NCBI GenBank assembly: GCA_036387415.1
Contig: DASVTU010000030.1
Location: 62,001 to 126,000, forward strand
Source of the DNA: DASVTU01 sp036387415
GTDB taxonomy: Bacteria > Acidobacteriota > Blastocatellia > Pyrinomonadales > Pyrinomonadaceae
Reading direction: 5' to 3'
Length of the DNA: 64,000 nucleotides
The notes under the pieces are model-generated. The model was given only the letters and a program-made list of their open reading frames with translations. It ran no database searches and was not told the origin of the DNA. Position numbers and translations under genes: made by a program. Below, one piece after another: positions 37,225 to 47,339 of the stretch; the stretch's first letter is position 1, and each line of letters begins with the position of its first letter.

Positions 37225-37460
37225 AATTTCCTCCTAAGTTGCGTTTATGACGCATAACTTTGTGATTATACCCAAGCATCTTTCGTCTAATTCTGATTAG
37301 GCTCAAGGACGTTCCATCTAATCAGGCTATATCTGTAAAAGGCCGAACGCGCTGGCACCTGATAAGGTAAAGTCAGTTCGACGGAGATGGTAAACCCCGT
37401 GAAAATCATCAAGGAGCAACATTGCGCCTTTGTCTTGACGGACGCCATCGTCATCAGGCG

Positions 37461-38348
<888 letters not shown>

Positions 38349-38394
38349 TCTTTCTCCTTGCATGGGACTCTAGCGGAATACGGGTTGACTCTCC

Positions 38395-38653
38395 AACCTC
38401 GCTGTTGAACTGTAAAGGCCGCTGCCTTCGTGTCATCAACCTGCGCGTCGGTCGGGACATCAGGGGCTTCCGTGAGCGACGGGTTAACGGTCAGGTCAAG
38501 GTTCGAGCCGCCGAAGACATCTCTCAGTTTACGGCCATGATGATTCCGTGAGACGGCACCGACGAGGCTCAGGTCGCCCGCATGGGACATGGCCGGACAG
38601 AAGGGTTGCCCGACCCATCCAGTCGCTACGGCGATACACACCTTGAGTTTCAT
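38395..38653 (-). pseudogene. dapB: N-terminal remnant of a dapB-like reductase
   Basis: From ATG 38653: KLKVCIAVATGWVGQPFCPA, then AGDLSLVGAVSRNHHGRKLR and DVFGGSNLDLTV, the NAD-binding half of a DapB-like protein. The nucleotide motif, normally GATGxxG, reads VATGWVG. The similarity stops near residue 85 and the frame runs into the start of the hydrolase gene. The matching C-terminal half is absent here, but a C-terminal remnant of the same family sits 9 kb away at 29365-29575. Confidence 0.65.
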
Positions 38654-38660
38654 ACCACTT

Positions 38661-38695
38661 ACTCTACCAACTTACGAAGCGGCTTGCCAGCATCT
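38661..38695. repeat. Direct repeat copy 2, 35 bp
   Basis: 33 of 35 positions match 29561-29595. Here the minus strand codes AGKPLRKLVE and a stop, 5 bp before the dapB remnant ATG. It thus looks like the tail of the gene formerly upstream of dapB; the frame can be followed back about 20 codons (VPLFSEGQSSD) to a stop. Confidence 0.7.
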
Positions 38696-38931
38696 GAACT
38701 TTGCCCTTCGCTGAACAAAGGCACGGCGATGTCAACTCTTAATCTTTTGGCCTAAGCGTGAGGAGTCATCAAAGGACTAGATATGTTGGTAGGCGTCGTG
38801 CTCGCTCCACATGGTGAAGTCACCGACGCGTGGCGCGTGCGCCAAGCGCCTGAGCGCCGAGCATGCTGCGTCGAACGTCCGGCTTGTATTTACGACCTGT
38901 CAGGTCGCGACTAGCGGTGCGGAGAATAACT

Positions 38932-40629
38932 TTATTTTGTACTCGCGGAGTCCTTAACATTCACGCCGGAGAGGAACGCTTTCGCTTCTTCTATTTCAGG
39001 CCTCACACTATCAGCTTGACGGCACAACTCCATGAGCTTCCCATAATATGTCTTCGCCCTTTTCGTGTCTGTCGCGAGCCTGGCCGCACGCGCCGCACCA
39101 TAAAGACCATTGAAACGATTAGGTGCGCTGCGGAGCGAAGTCTCGAACTCCTGCAAGGCTGCTGCTGGTTGCTTGAGTTCCAGTAGTAGCTCGCCGAGTT
39201 GCTCGCGCGCCGGAAGAAGCGTGCCGGGCGTGACCGGGTGTTTATCAGTGGCGTCATCCAACTCTGCCGCCGCGCGCATCAAGCCAAGTGCTTCATCGTG
39301 TTTGCCCTCGGCGTGCGCCAGCCAAGCCGCTGCGACCTGACGTTTGATCTCAACCTGTTTCGCCCAATCGTAATCGCCTTTGACTTCGATGAGCGCCTGC
39401 CGGATAGCGGCTAACTGCTCGACTTCCCGACGCGCTGATGCCGTATCGCCCGTGCGCGCCGCCCCAATCGCACGCGCGAAGTGAATATGGGCTTCGGCCC
39501 AGCGGAAACGTTGCCAGGGGAACGCTTCCATATGACCAGCAGGCAACGCCAAGTTGGCCGCCTCAGCCCACTGCCGCCGTTCGAGCGCATATCGCGCGGG
39601 GATTGCCGTTGATGCATAGGCCACTTTGAAGTTCGGCGGGTCAACTCTCCGAATCCTGTTCAACTCATCGAGCACGCCCCGTGCCTGTTTATCCTGCGCG
39701 CCTTGCAGGTAGGCATAGGCCAGGTAGTCCATCGCGTGAAGCTGCTCATCCCACGCGCCGGGCATACGGTTTCTGACGGCGTAAGCCTTCGCCGCCGCCT
39801 CAGCGTCGAGGTTTGAACGTATCGCTTCCTGCCACAGACCCATCCGCGTGAAGATGTGTGAAGGCATGTGCTGCGCGTGTGCCGACGCGGGCGCGAGTCT
39901 CGCGTAGCTCCGCGCGGCTGGCAGCGCCAGATGCGCCAACGCCGGATAGTCGTAGCTGTGAATCAAGTAGTGTGCAACACCGGGATGCTGCGGTTCGCGC
40001 GTCAGCACGCGGTTCAAAATCTGCGCGGCCTTCTTTTCGTTGAGATAACTCTTGTCGCCCGCCATCATCCCTTTCGCGATGAGCGTCAACGCGTAGAAGA
40101 CGCCGGCTTCACGGTCTGACGGATAGCGACGATGAAGTTGCTCCATCGCTTCGCTGTAGGCGAGCGTGCGCGTCCGGTGGTCGAGTTTGTCGGAGTCTTT
40201 GTAGAAAAGCTCTATCGCCGCGATGTAATCACGTTCGCGCTGCGTACGCGCACCGACGGACTTGGCCTTTTCGATGGCTTCCCACGCCTTCTTCAACTCC
40301 GCGGCATTGGGCGGCGCCCAGATGGGATGATAGTAGCTCATGGCGATGCCCCAGTAAGCCATGCCGCAACGCGGGTCGGTGAGGGTAGCTTGCCTGAACA
40401 CCTTTTCAGCCTCTTCATACTCGAAGGAATGAAGCCATGCGACTGCGTGATTGAATTGCCTCTGAGCCTGTGGATGACAGGAGATGGGGAAGCTGACCCG
40501 TCCGAGCTTATCTGAATGTTCGTGTTGATGTCGGTGTGGCTCTTGTGCTCTGGCGGAGGGAGCGTGACAGAGAAAGGCCACAAGAATCGCTGCGTTTAAT
40601 AATGCGACAAACAGAAGGATGCGTCTCAC
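38932..40629 (-). CDS. Exported TPR-repeat protein
   Basis: 565 residues from a GTG preceded by AGGAGG; an in-frame ATG at 40707 would add 26 residues before the signal. Signal peptide ILLFVALLNAAILVAFLCHA at about 4-28, a His-rich linker (EPHRHQHEHSD), then tetratricopeptide units: FNHAVAWLHSFEYEEAEKVF near 60, ARSYARLAPASAHAQHMPSH, AAWLAHAEGKHDEALGLMRA, and LLELKQPAAALQEFETSL near the end. It lies 97 bp downstream of the di-heme peroxidase on the same strand and is probably in one operon with it. A degenerate copy of its last 156 bp occurs at 62834-62989, next to the second di-heme peroxidase. Confidence 0.85.
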   Translation of the reverse strand: MRRILLFVALLNAAILVAFLCHAPSARAQEPHRHQHEHSDKLGRVSFPISCHPQAQRQFNHAVAWLHSFEYEEAEKVFRQATLTDPRCGMAYWGIAMSYYHPIWAPPNAAELKKAWEAIEKAKSVGARTQRERDYIAAIELFYKDSDKLDHRTRTLAYSEAMEQLHRRYPSDREAGVFYALTLIAKGMMAGDKSYLNEKKAAQILNRVLTREPQHPGVAHYLIHSYDYPALAHLALPAARSYARLAPASAHAQHMPSHIFTRMGLWQEAIRSNLDAEAAAKAYAVRNRMPGAWDEQLHAMDYLAYAYLQGAQDKQARGVLDELNRIRRVDPPNFKVAYASTAIPARYALERRQWAEAANLALPAGHMEAFPWQRFRWAEAHIHFARAIGAARTGDTASARREVEQLAAIRQALIEVKGDYDWAKQVEIKRQVAAAWLAHAEGKHDEALGLMRAAAELDDATDKHPVTPGTLLPAREQLGELLLELKQPAAALQEFETSLRSAPNRFNGLYGAARAARLATDTKRAKTYYGKLMELCRQADSVRPEIEEAKAFLSGVNVKDSASTK

Positions 40630-40726
40630 AGTATTCTCCTCCTTTGAGGAAGCAAAAGAACGAGAAGGCAGGGCTACCCGCGCTTTTAGGCCAAAGCCAG
40701 CAGCCATGTCAATGACGGTTTAGTTC

Positions 40727-42031
40727 TTAGAGCGCGTTTAAGAAGGCCACTAAGTCGGCTCTTTCCTCGTCTGTGAAAACGAAACCTAAATGTATCTCGT
40801 AATGGCGAACCACGTCATCGAGCGTCGCAGCGGTTCCGTTATGGAAGTACGGAGCACGCGCGGCGAGGGCGCGTATAGTCGGCGTCTTGAAGCGTCCGAG
40901 GTCGTTCCAGAGGCCAGTGATATTGCCCCGACCCGCATCTGTCAACTGGCGAGTCGCGCCCGTCGTTTTGTTGCGGAAGGTGTAGAGGGGCAGGTCTGGT
41001 GTGCGCGCCTCAGCCGAGGCGGTGCGGATGTCGAACAGGAGGTTGTTGATGTTTGTGCCGTTGTTCGCCGAGTTGTGGCAGGAATTGCAACTGCGTCCAC
41101 TTGCGTCGGTGCGGTTGAACACCTCTTGGCCGCGCGCTATTTGCGCGCGCCTCGGATTTCCGTCACCGGCCCAGGCGTCGAAGATATCGAACCGCCCCGC
41201 AACCTTCGGCATGGCCGACAACGCCTCGGGGCCGCCGCGCGCGCCATCTGAGTCGAGACGCCCGACACCGGGTACAATGAGTTGCGCGGACGATAGCGAT
41301 TCTTCGAAACCGACGATGTCGGCGATGACCTCAGGAGGGGCGGGCTGTCCCTGCTGACCGCCCGTCACGTTACGGGTCGCCTGGTTGACGAGTCCGGCGT
41401 GCGGGTCAGCACCCACGCTGTTGCCTCCGTCCCAGTTGATTGTCGCGCTTCCCAAGGCGAAGTTGATGGTCGGCATCGCACGTCGCCAGTGTACGAGACG
41501 ATTGAGGTTTGCGTAACCGTGCGGGTCATCTACGGCGATTAGCTCCCACTCGGAATTTGGACGGGGAGCGCCGCCCCTGCGGAATACGCCGCGACTCAAA
41601 AGCATGCTGTACGCCTTGAGGCGTGCCTCCGGCGTGGAGACATCCATGTTCGGGTTGTTGGCGTCGAGCAGATTGAAGACAGGGTAAGTACCATCCGTTT
41701 CGTCGAACAGGCGTTGCAGGGTGCCGGGGTTGATACTCCAAGCCTCCTCGGGGATATGACACGACGCGCAACTCCGGCCATTCGTGCCCTGTGCCTGAAA
41801 GTATTCGCCGACGAGATTGACGGAGCCTTGGGTGCTGAAAGTTGCCGCCTTCCCGCCCGGGTTTCGCTGGGGGTGATTATTAGGGATGCTCTCTTGGAAC
41901 CTTGAGCTGACTGCGCTAACTAAACTGAAGCCCGACTCGGAAGCGAGCCAGCATACCCAACCGAGTAGTGCCGTAACCACTACTATCGCTCGAAGCTGAC
42001 GCCCAAGACTGGGGGAACTTTTTCTCTTCAT
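40727..42031 (-). CDS. Exported di-heme cytochrome c peroxidase-like protein
   Basis: 434 residues; ATG preceded by GGAG. Signal anchor at about 14-32 (AIVVVTALLGWVCWLA). Two c-type heme sites: C88-A-S-C91-H92 and CNSCH near 315. The family pattern of MauG/CcpA-like enzymes is present around them, with a conserved C-terminal FKTPTIRALAARAPYFHNG and a final YEIHLGFVFTDEERADLVAF. It probably reduces peroxide, or oxidises a protein partner, in the periplasm. Followed by the TPR gene. Confidence 0.9.
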   Translation of the reverse strand: MKRKSSPSLGRQLRAIVVVTALLGWVCWLASESGFSLVSAVSSRFQESIPNNHPQRNPGGKAATFSTQGSVNLVGEYFQAQGTNGRSCASCHIPEEAWSINPGTLQRLFDETDGTYPVFNLLDANNPNMDVSTPEARLKAYSMLLSRGVFRRGGAPRPNSEWELIAVDDPHGYANLNRLVHWRRAMPTINFALGSATINWDGGNSVGADPHAGLVNQATRNVTGGQQGQPAPPEVIADIVGFEESLSSAQLIVPGVGRLDSDGARGGPEALSAMPKVAGRFDIFDAWAGDGNPRRAQIARGQEVFNRTDASGRSCNSCHNSANNGTNINNLLFDIRTASAEARTPDLPLYTFRNKTTGATRQLTDAGRGNITGLWNDLGRFKTPTIRALAARAPYFHNGTAATLDDVVRHYEIHLGFVFTDEERADLVAFLNAL

Positions 42032-42318
42032 CGCTAGTCTCCTTACTGTTTTCTCACGAATCAGAATGGGTCTGCGACAGACTGATAGTCCGTCGTCTTG
42101 AAAGCTGTGCGAGGGTCGGGCAGAAGTTGCGTAGATAATGTCGGGACGTAAGCGGAAGCCTTCAGTGCCGATTACCAGCCCGCATAACGGGCAGAGTCGG
42201 TGAGAAATACTTTAACGGCCTCGAACGTAGGTTGCGGTCGGATTGAGATTACATTGTGTTTTGGTGATAACCGATAGGACAGCATTGTTGACGTTTTCGC
42301 TACATCAGCTTCCAAGCA

Positions 42319-42435
42319 TTGACCACTAACACACGGGCGCTGCTCGACTCGCTCTGTGTAGACAAATTCGTCCTCGTCGGACACTCGATGGGCGGGATAC
42401 TGGCCGTTCGGCAACACCTACTCACCGAGCATCAT
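42319..42435 (+). pseudogene. Alpha/beta hydrolase fragment
   Basis: Reads TTNTRALLDSLCVDKFVLVG, then HSMGGILAVRQH: the strand and nucleophile-elbow part of an alpha/beta hydrolase (GHSMGG). Similarity ends after about 38 residues. No start, oxyanion part or catalytic acid/His is present, so it is a remnant. Confidence 0.55.
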
Positions 42436-42752
42436 CATCTAGGCGAAATCGTCCGGGCTATCGAAGGCGTGCAGGCGTCGGGCATCTGCAAGGCGAGAAA
42501 CTGAAGCGCCTACCGAGAGGCGTTGCTCTCAATTATCCAGCAGGAGAGCTACTTCAGCACAAAGCATTTTATTACGACGTGGAGTTAGCCCAGGACATCG
42601 CTCGCGGCGTTTATTGGCCGAACTATCCAATCATTTTTGCCTGTTTGCGCCGCTGGTCAGCTTTCTAGATGAATGTTTGCTTTCAAAGAGTGATGCCACG
42701 TAAGGGGAGGCATGACAAAACAAAAGAAAGTTAGTCCGTGTAGAGAGGGAGC

Positions 42753-42801
42753 ACTTTGAAAAGGATGCTATCGGGTGGTCGGGTTGAATGCATTGTTAGC
42801 C
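42753..42801 (+). repeat. Half attC-like site
   Basis: TTTGAAAAGGATGCTATCGG is followed 17 bp later by ATGCATTGTTAGCCC. The arm matches GGATGCTATCG of the site at 36706-36813 and it ends in the core GTTAGCC, but no left arm is found within 150 bp. Confidence 0.35.
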
Positions 42802-42906
42802 CGCGGCGTTGAAAAGCATTGCTGGTGGCATTTACTTTCCTAGAGATAAATAGTAATTATCAATCCCGCATAATCAGATAACCGATTCATACTGCCAGAA
42901 AAAGCG

Positions 42907-44064
42907 ATGCCCGATACAACAATTTGTCTTGCGTTGACAGATGACTGGGAGTTGCGCGGCAACGGCTCAGGAGACATTGCACAAATCCAATTTTATCCCA
43001 TGAGAGAACTCGTGCGTATTTTCGACAAGCACGGAGTGAGGAGTACATTCAATGTAGAGGTGATGCAGCAACTGACCTTCAGAAAGTTGCAAGACAAATA
43101 CGAGGAACTACAAGCCCTCGCCGACGCTTGGGATGAGCATGTGCGGGAAGCCTTCAGACACGGTCAGGACATTCAATTGCACATCCACCCCCAGTGGTCG
43201 AAGGCACAATACAAGGATGGCAAGTGGCTTTTGTCGGGCGACTGGTCGCTTCCCAATTATGACCCGGACACTGCTCATTCAATGCTCGCAGCGAGTAAAG
43301 AGTATCTGGAAAACCTCTTACGCCCGCTCGACCCGGCATACAGGTGCGTCTCATTTCGCTCAGGTTCATCCAGTATCGCGCCCTCTTCGTTCGCACTCGG
43401 CCTGCTCGCCAAGCTTGGCATTGTGTTTGATATGAGCATCGTCGGCGGATTGCGCGTCCACACGCGCAATCTACAGATTGATTATACGAATTGCGAAGAG
43501 AGTTTCCTGCCCTTTTACCCCTGCATGGAAGACGCGCGCAAAGTTTCGGACAAAGCAGAACCAATCATCTGCGTGCCGATATTCCATTTTCAACTCTCAC
43601 GCCACCGGGCTTTCAGACAGGTGCTTTCAAAGGGATGGCAAAAGGTCGGACAAAAAATCCCGTCGGGCGCCAAGCGGGGCGCAGATAACTCGGATTACTC
43701 AAGTCAGGAATGGCTGGAGGTCGAAAGGTCATCAACGTTGGCGCGTGTCTATGACAAAGTGATTGAGCCATGTCTGAAAGGCAAGTACATGGTCGCCGAC
43801 ATAGGTCAGCTTGATTACCCGTCGTTGCGTCAGATGCTCGCGGCGATACGGCAGATGGCGCGCGCGACGGGACTCCGAGAGGTTCCGGTGATTTTGACGA
43901 ACCACTCGAAATACATCAGTGACTTCTCCCATATCGAGTTATTCATCGATGAGGCCGCGAAAGCCAGAGACGTAAAGTTTATAACGTTGACCCAACTGGC
44001 GGAAAAACTTCAGGCGTGTGAGTTTCCGATTAAGAAGGCGGGGCGCGTCTCAGGCGCATCGTGA
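42907..44064 (+). CDS. Polysaccharide deacetylase-like (NodB-fold) protein
   Basis: 385 residues, no signal peptide. The N-terminus ICLALTDDWELRGNG gives the catalytic-base and metal Asp pair (D12/D13 region); STFNVEVMQQLTF and GQDIQLHIHPQW carry the metal His residues, and VSFRSGSSS the next family motif. C-terminal VPVILTNHSKYISDF is the last motif, with a His. The family removes acetyl groups from amino sugars of cell-wall or capsular polymers; here, being cytoplasmic, a lipid-linked or nucleotide sugar is as likely. It converges on the AAC(3) gene with 9 bp between the stop codons. Confidence 0.8.
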   Translation: MPDTTICLALTDDWELRGNGSGDIAQIQFYPMRELVRIFDKHGVRSTFNVEVMQQLTFRKLQDKYEELQALADAWDEHVREAFRHGQDIQLHIHPQWSKAQYKDGKWLLSGDWSLPNYDPDTAHSMLAASKEYLENLLRPLDPAYRCVSFRSGSSSIAPSSFALGLLAKLGIVFDMSIVGGLRVHTRNLQIDYTNCEESFLPFYPCMEDARKVSDKAEPIICVPIFHFQLSRHRAFRQVLSKGWQKVGQKIPSGAKRGADNSDYSSQEWLEVERSSTLARVYDKVIEPCLKGKYMVADIGQLDYPSLRQMLAAIRQMARATGLREVPVILTNHSKYISDFSHIELFIDEAAKARDVKFITLTQLAEKLQACEFPIKKAGRVSGAS

Positions 44065-44073
44065 GGCGTCCGG

Positions 44074-44985
44074 TCAGCCGCGTTTGTCCTGAACCCGCTT
44101 GGAGTAAACCGAACGCGGGTAAACAGTAATATCTCTTCTCGCCAGTTCCAACATCAGTTCAAAGAGCTTCCGCGCGTCCGCTCGAAAAAACCTCATTCCG
44201 TTGACGAGAAAGTCGCAGCATATTTCGCTCGGGATATACGTTTTGATGTATCGCGGGATGTCGTGAACCACCCGCCGCATGTCGTGCGCGTAGGTCTCGA
44301 CGATTTCGACTTCCCCCTCATAGTTGATGCATCGCGCAGCGAAGGTCTGCGGAAAGTAGGTCTGCACGGGAGCGTCATCCTTGAGCGCATCGTCAACGCA
44401 ATAAACAAATGAGAGGAACTGCGTCCAGACGCCGATGCCGACTATCTTCGCTTCATGCTCGACGAGCTTGTAATAAGGGCTGCACACGTCGTAAGGGTAC
44501 GGCGAGTTTTGATGCGTCGCGGTCAACTCCCGCGCATACTGGCCGATAGCACAGACGGATTTCGTCGGGTGTAGACTTCTGACGGCGTTGCGCTGTCGGC
44601 GTGCGAACTCCGTCAGCAGCCCCGTATATGACGGAGTTCTTCTGATGTCGAAAACGTTTCCTCTCAACAAGTACTCATAAGACGACATATTGCGATTGGG
44701 ATATGTAGGGAACAGGACTGTGCCGCGCTGGCCGATTACGTCTTGAATGAGCGGCAAAACTCGATAGAAGGGAAACTCCAGATTGAGTTGGTCGATAGAA
44801 CTGTGGACGTAGACCGTATCGCCTGCGACGAGGCCGAGTTGACCCGTGAGGATATTCGTAAAATCTTTTTCCGAGATGAGCGGCAGCCTGCCGACACGCG
44901 CGCGTCGGAGATTTTTTCTAAAGCGCGTGAGCGATGCGGCGACTCTCTCGGGGAGAACATTTTTGGCGATGCTTCCGATGCTCAT
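44074..44985 (-). CDS. AAC(3)-family N-acyltransferase
   Basis: 303 residues. VAGDTVYVHSSIDQLNLEF matches the start of the AAC(3) fold. The central region, SLHPTKSVCAIGQYARELTA then HQNSPYPYDVCSPYYKLVEH, carries the conserved His and the SP motif, and IVGIGVWTQFL follows. The family includes aminoglycoside 3-N-acetyltransferases, but many members modify sugars or peptides. Its ATG overlaps the end of the ligase gene by 4 bp, so it is the last gene of the ACP-SDR-ligase operon. I infer that it moves an acyl group, perhaps from the ACP, to an amine; resistance is not the likely job in this setting. Confidence 0.8.
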   Translation of the reverse strand: MSIGSIAKNVLPERVAASLTRFRKNLRRARVGRLPLISEKDFTNILTGQLGLVAGDTVYVHSSIDQLNLEFPFYRVLPLIQDVIGQRGTVLFPTYPNRNMSSYEYLLRGNVFDIRRTPSYTGLLTEFARRQRNAVRSLHPTKSVCAIGQYARELTATHQNSPYPYDVCSPYYKLVEHEAKIVGIGVWTQFLSFVYCVDDALKDDAPVQTYFPQTFAARCINYEGEVEIVETYAHDMRRVVHDIPRYIKTYIPSEICCDFLVNGMRFFRADARKLFELMLELARRDITVYPRSVYSKRVQDKRG

Positions 44986-46331
44986 CTCCGCGCCTTCTTG
45001 AATCGCTCGGTGTGTTGGCTTTCACTGGTGATGTTTACTTTGAGCGGCACTTGGTAGCTTCGCAGCTTCTGCCGACAGTGTCTCTTGACGAGGGCGATGA
45101 ACTCCTTCCGTTGCGCTTCGTCCAACACGGAAACCGGAGTGATGTCGGCGCAGACGATGCTCCCCGTAATCGGGTTTCTCTCGCCATAAACTGTGACTTC
45201 ACTGACGGCGTCGAGTTCCTGAATCACGTTCTCTACTTCCGCCGGATAGACCTTCTCTCCGCCGACGTTGATAATCTCCGACTTGCGCCCCAGAATCTTA
45301 ACATACTCGCCATCAACCTCGACCGCATCGCCCGTATTGAACCAGCCGTCTTCGGTAAAAGGGCTTGGCGCGTTCAGATAGCCGAACATGGCCGAACGCG
45401 CCTTGATGTGTAAGATGCCGTCAACGATGCGCGTCTCGAACCCTTCGCCGCCGACTTTGACCCATAGCGAGCCGGAGTCCCTGGATTTTGAGCGAAGGAT
45501 GCCCACCTCCGAGAGGCCGTAAGTTTGTTGCAGATTGATTCCGGGGAACAACTCCTGGAAGCGTTTCAAAGTGTGTTCCGGCATCGGCTCGGTGCCGTAA
45601 GTGATGGTCTTCAGAGAACTGAGGTCGTGCCGTTTGTACGCTTCACTGAGCAGCACGAGATTCAGGAATGTCGGGGAGGTCGGAAGCAGTTCCGCCCTGT
45701 GTTTCTCGACCGCCGCGAGGACCTCATCAGGGTCGCGTGACTGTAGTGTGATGATGCAACCGGCGTTCGACATCGTGTAGAGCAGAGTATTGACGCCGCC
45801 AATGTGGTCGTAGAGCAGGAAGGTGATGGTTCTCAGAGTTTGCCGCCGGACCTTGAATTTCTCCAGAAGCGTAGTCAGGTCGTGAACGGCGGCTTTGCTT
45901 TCGCCCGTCGAACCGGAGGAAAAGAGCACCAGACCGGGATGACCCGCTGCGCGCAGTCGAAGATAGAAGGGGTGCGTGGCGACGTTGGGTAAAGGGTTGA
46001 TTGAAACCGCATCCTGCGCGTCGATGGAGAAGGAAACCTCTCCTTGCGCGGTCGTGATGAACTCGTCTCTCTTCGCCTTCACAGAGTCAGTCAAAGGCAC
46101 AAGAATACAGCGTCTATCCATGAGAGCGAAAAAGAGCGCGACCGCGTTCGGAGAAAAGTCCGCCTCAAGGACGACGACGCTTCCGGGCTTCAGTTCTTGG
46201 TCTGCGAGTGTTTCTTTCCAGTAAAGAAAGCGTTCGAGAAGCCAGCCGTAGGTATATGCCTTGTCCCGCCAGATGATAGCTTGGCTGTCCTGATGAGCCC
46301 TCCAAATTTCAAGCGAAAAATCAACGACCAT
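44982..46331 (-). CDS. Adenylate-forming acid:ACP/CoA ligase
   Basis: 449 residues, short for the superfamily. Signature LVLFSSGSTGESKAAVHD (ATP loop), TYGTEPMPEHTL, QQTYGLSEVG, WFNTGDAVEVDGEYVKILGR and GRKSEIINVGGEKVYPAEVE, all in order. The C-terminus HTERFKKARR replaces the usual GK-containing A10 motif; a Lys is present but not in the normal context. It should adenylate a carboxylic acid and load it on CoA or on the ACP of the same operon. The start ATG shares one base with the TGA of the SDR gene. Confidence 0.88.
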   Translation of the reverse strand: MVVDFSLEIWRAHQDSQAIIWRDKAYTYGWLLERFLYWKETLADQELKPGSVVVLEADFSPNAVALFFALMDRRCILVPLTDSVKAKRDEFITTAQGEVSFSIDAQDAVSINPLPNVATHPFYLRLRAAGHPGLVLFSSGSTGESKAAVHDLTTLLEKFKVRRQTLRTITFLLYDHIGGVNTLLYTMSNAGCIITLQSRDPDEVLAAVEKHRAELLPTSPTFLNLVLLSEAYKRHDLSSLKTITYGTEPMPEHTLKRFQELFPGINLQQTYGLSEVGILRSKSRDSGSLWVKVGGEGFETRIVDGILHIKARSAMFGYLNAPSPFTEDGWFNTGDAVEVDGEYVKILGRKSEIINVGGEKVYPAEVENVIQELDAVSEVTVYGERNPITGSIVCADITPVSVLDEAQRKEFIALVKRHCRQKLRSYQVPLKVNITSESQHTERFKKARR

Positions 46332-47044
46332 CAGACGCCACCAAGAAAAAGAACTTGTCCGGTAATGAAATCGCTTTCCGGTTGAATAAAGAAATCTATG
46401 ACGTTGGACACATCTCTGAACTCACCCAGACGCTTGACGGCCTGACGTTCGACGAGTGCATCTATCTTCTCCTGCGGAACCGATTTAATCAGGTCGGTGC
46501 GAATCGGTGTCGGCGCGACGACATTAACCGTAATGCCGAAATCGGCAAACTCTCTGGCGATTATCTGTGTGAAGCTGATGACGGCGGCTTTCGACGCGGC
46601 ATAGACCGCTTCGCCTTCGAGTTTTAAGGGAGTGGCGACCGTCGCGAAATTGATAATTCTCCCGAATCTGTTTTTTCTCATCAGCCGTGCGGCCTCGCGG
46701 CACATCAGAAAAGTCCCGATAAAGTTGGTCTCGATAATCTCCCGCGCTTTTGTCACGGGCGTCAATAGCACATGGTTCATCGAAGCGATGCCCGCGTTAT
46801 TGATTAAGACATCTAAACGCCCGTAGGTGCTCGAAATCTCCGCAAACATCTGCCGCACTCCGGCTTCATCAGAAACATCGAGACAAAAATGGCGGTAATT
46901 ATCGGAAGCCTGCGTGGTCTGCCCCCGGCTGCAACCAATAACCTGATGTCCCTTCGCCAGATAATACTCGACGAGATGTGCGCCGATGCCTTTGCGCGTA
47001 CCGGTTATCAGAATGACACGCGGTTCAAGGTGTGGTGACTCCAT
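46331..47044 (-). CDS. SDR ketoreductase (FabG-like)
   Basis: 237 residues. RVILITGTRKGIGAHLVEYY has the TGxxxGIG site; NNAG, then VYAASKAAVISFTQIIAREF with the catalytic Tyr and Lys; VNVVAPTPIRTDL resembles FabG-type reductases of 3-oxoacyl-ACP. In this operon it would reduce an acyl intermediate on the ACP, or a sugar carbonyl. It overlaps the ACP gene by 20 bp. Confidence 0.9.
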   Translation of the reverse strand: MESPHLEPRVILITGTRKGIGAHLVEYYLAKGHQVIGCSRGQTTQASDNYRHFCLDVSDEAGVRQMFAEISSTYGRLDVLINNAGIASMNHVLLTPVTKAREIIETNFIGTFLMCREAARLMRKNRFGRIINFATVATPLKLEGEAVYAASKAAVISFTQIIAREFADFGITVNVVAPTPIRTDLIKSVPQEKIDALVERQAVKRLGEFRDVSNVIDFFIQPESDFITGQVLFLGGV

Positions 47045-47339
47045 TTTCTTTTAATAACAGGGCGAGGTATTCAGTTAAGGTTCCCAGTGTTAAAAAAGGG
47101 CTGTTCTGCTGAGACATCGCACGGTCGTCAGCGATGGTAACCGAAACACCGAACTCCGCCTTGATCTGATCTTCGACCTCCATGATAAAGCTGACAACGT
47201 CTATTGATTCCAATTTCCCTGTTTTACCATACAACACTGCGTCTAATGACTTCTCGACGTGAACACCTTTTGGTAATTGTTTGTTAAGCTCATCAACTGC
47301 ACCGTAAACAGCCCGTTCAATTCTTCCGTGATTTGCCAT
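47025..47339 (-). CDS. Acyl carrier protein
   Basis: 104 residues; ATG after AAGGAG. Helical, acidic, with the phosphopantetheine serine S45 in GKLESIDVVSFI (normal DSL is ESI here). The part after it, ALLLKENG, ends the domain. First gene of the operon (minus). The other three follow with overlaps, so all should be made together. A dedicated carrier, not the fatty-acid ACP. Confidence 0.85.
   Translation of the reverse strand: MANHGRIERAVYGAVDELNKQLPKGVHVEKSLDAVLYGKTGKLESIDVVSFIMEVEDQIKAEFGVSVTIADDRAMSQQNSPFLTLGTLTEYLALLLKENGVTTP

Larger units (their letters stand above)
42032..42906. other. Intergenic region with decayed fragments
   Basis: Holds the divergent promoters of the peroxidase and deacetylase genes, a small hairpin GCCCG-CATAA-CGGGC near 42178-42192, an alpha/beta hydrolase fragment (42319-42435) and a half attC-like site (42753-42801). 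Between 42500 and 42720 short open stretches exist in several frames without recognisable similarity. Confidence 0.45.

Noticed and set aside
37234..37256. A second full attC site upstream of the VOC gene
   Set aside because: Only the GTTATGC core and a short palindrome are present; no matching arms were found.
44743..46385. Plus-strand frames over the ligase operon
   Set aside because: Shadows; the minus-strand genes carry motifs and overlapping starts.
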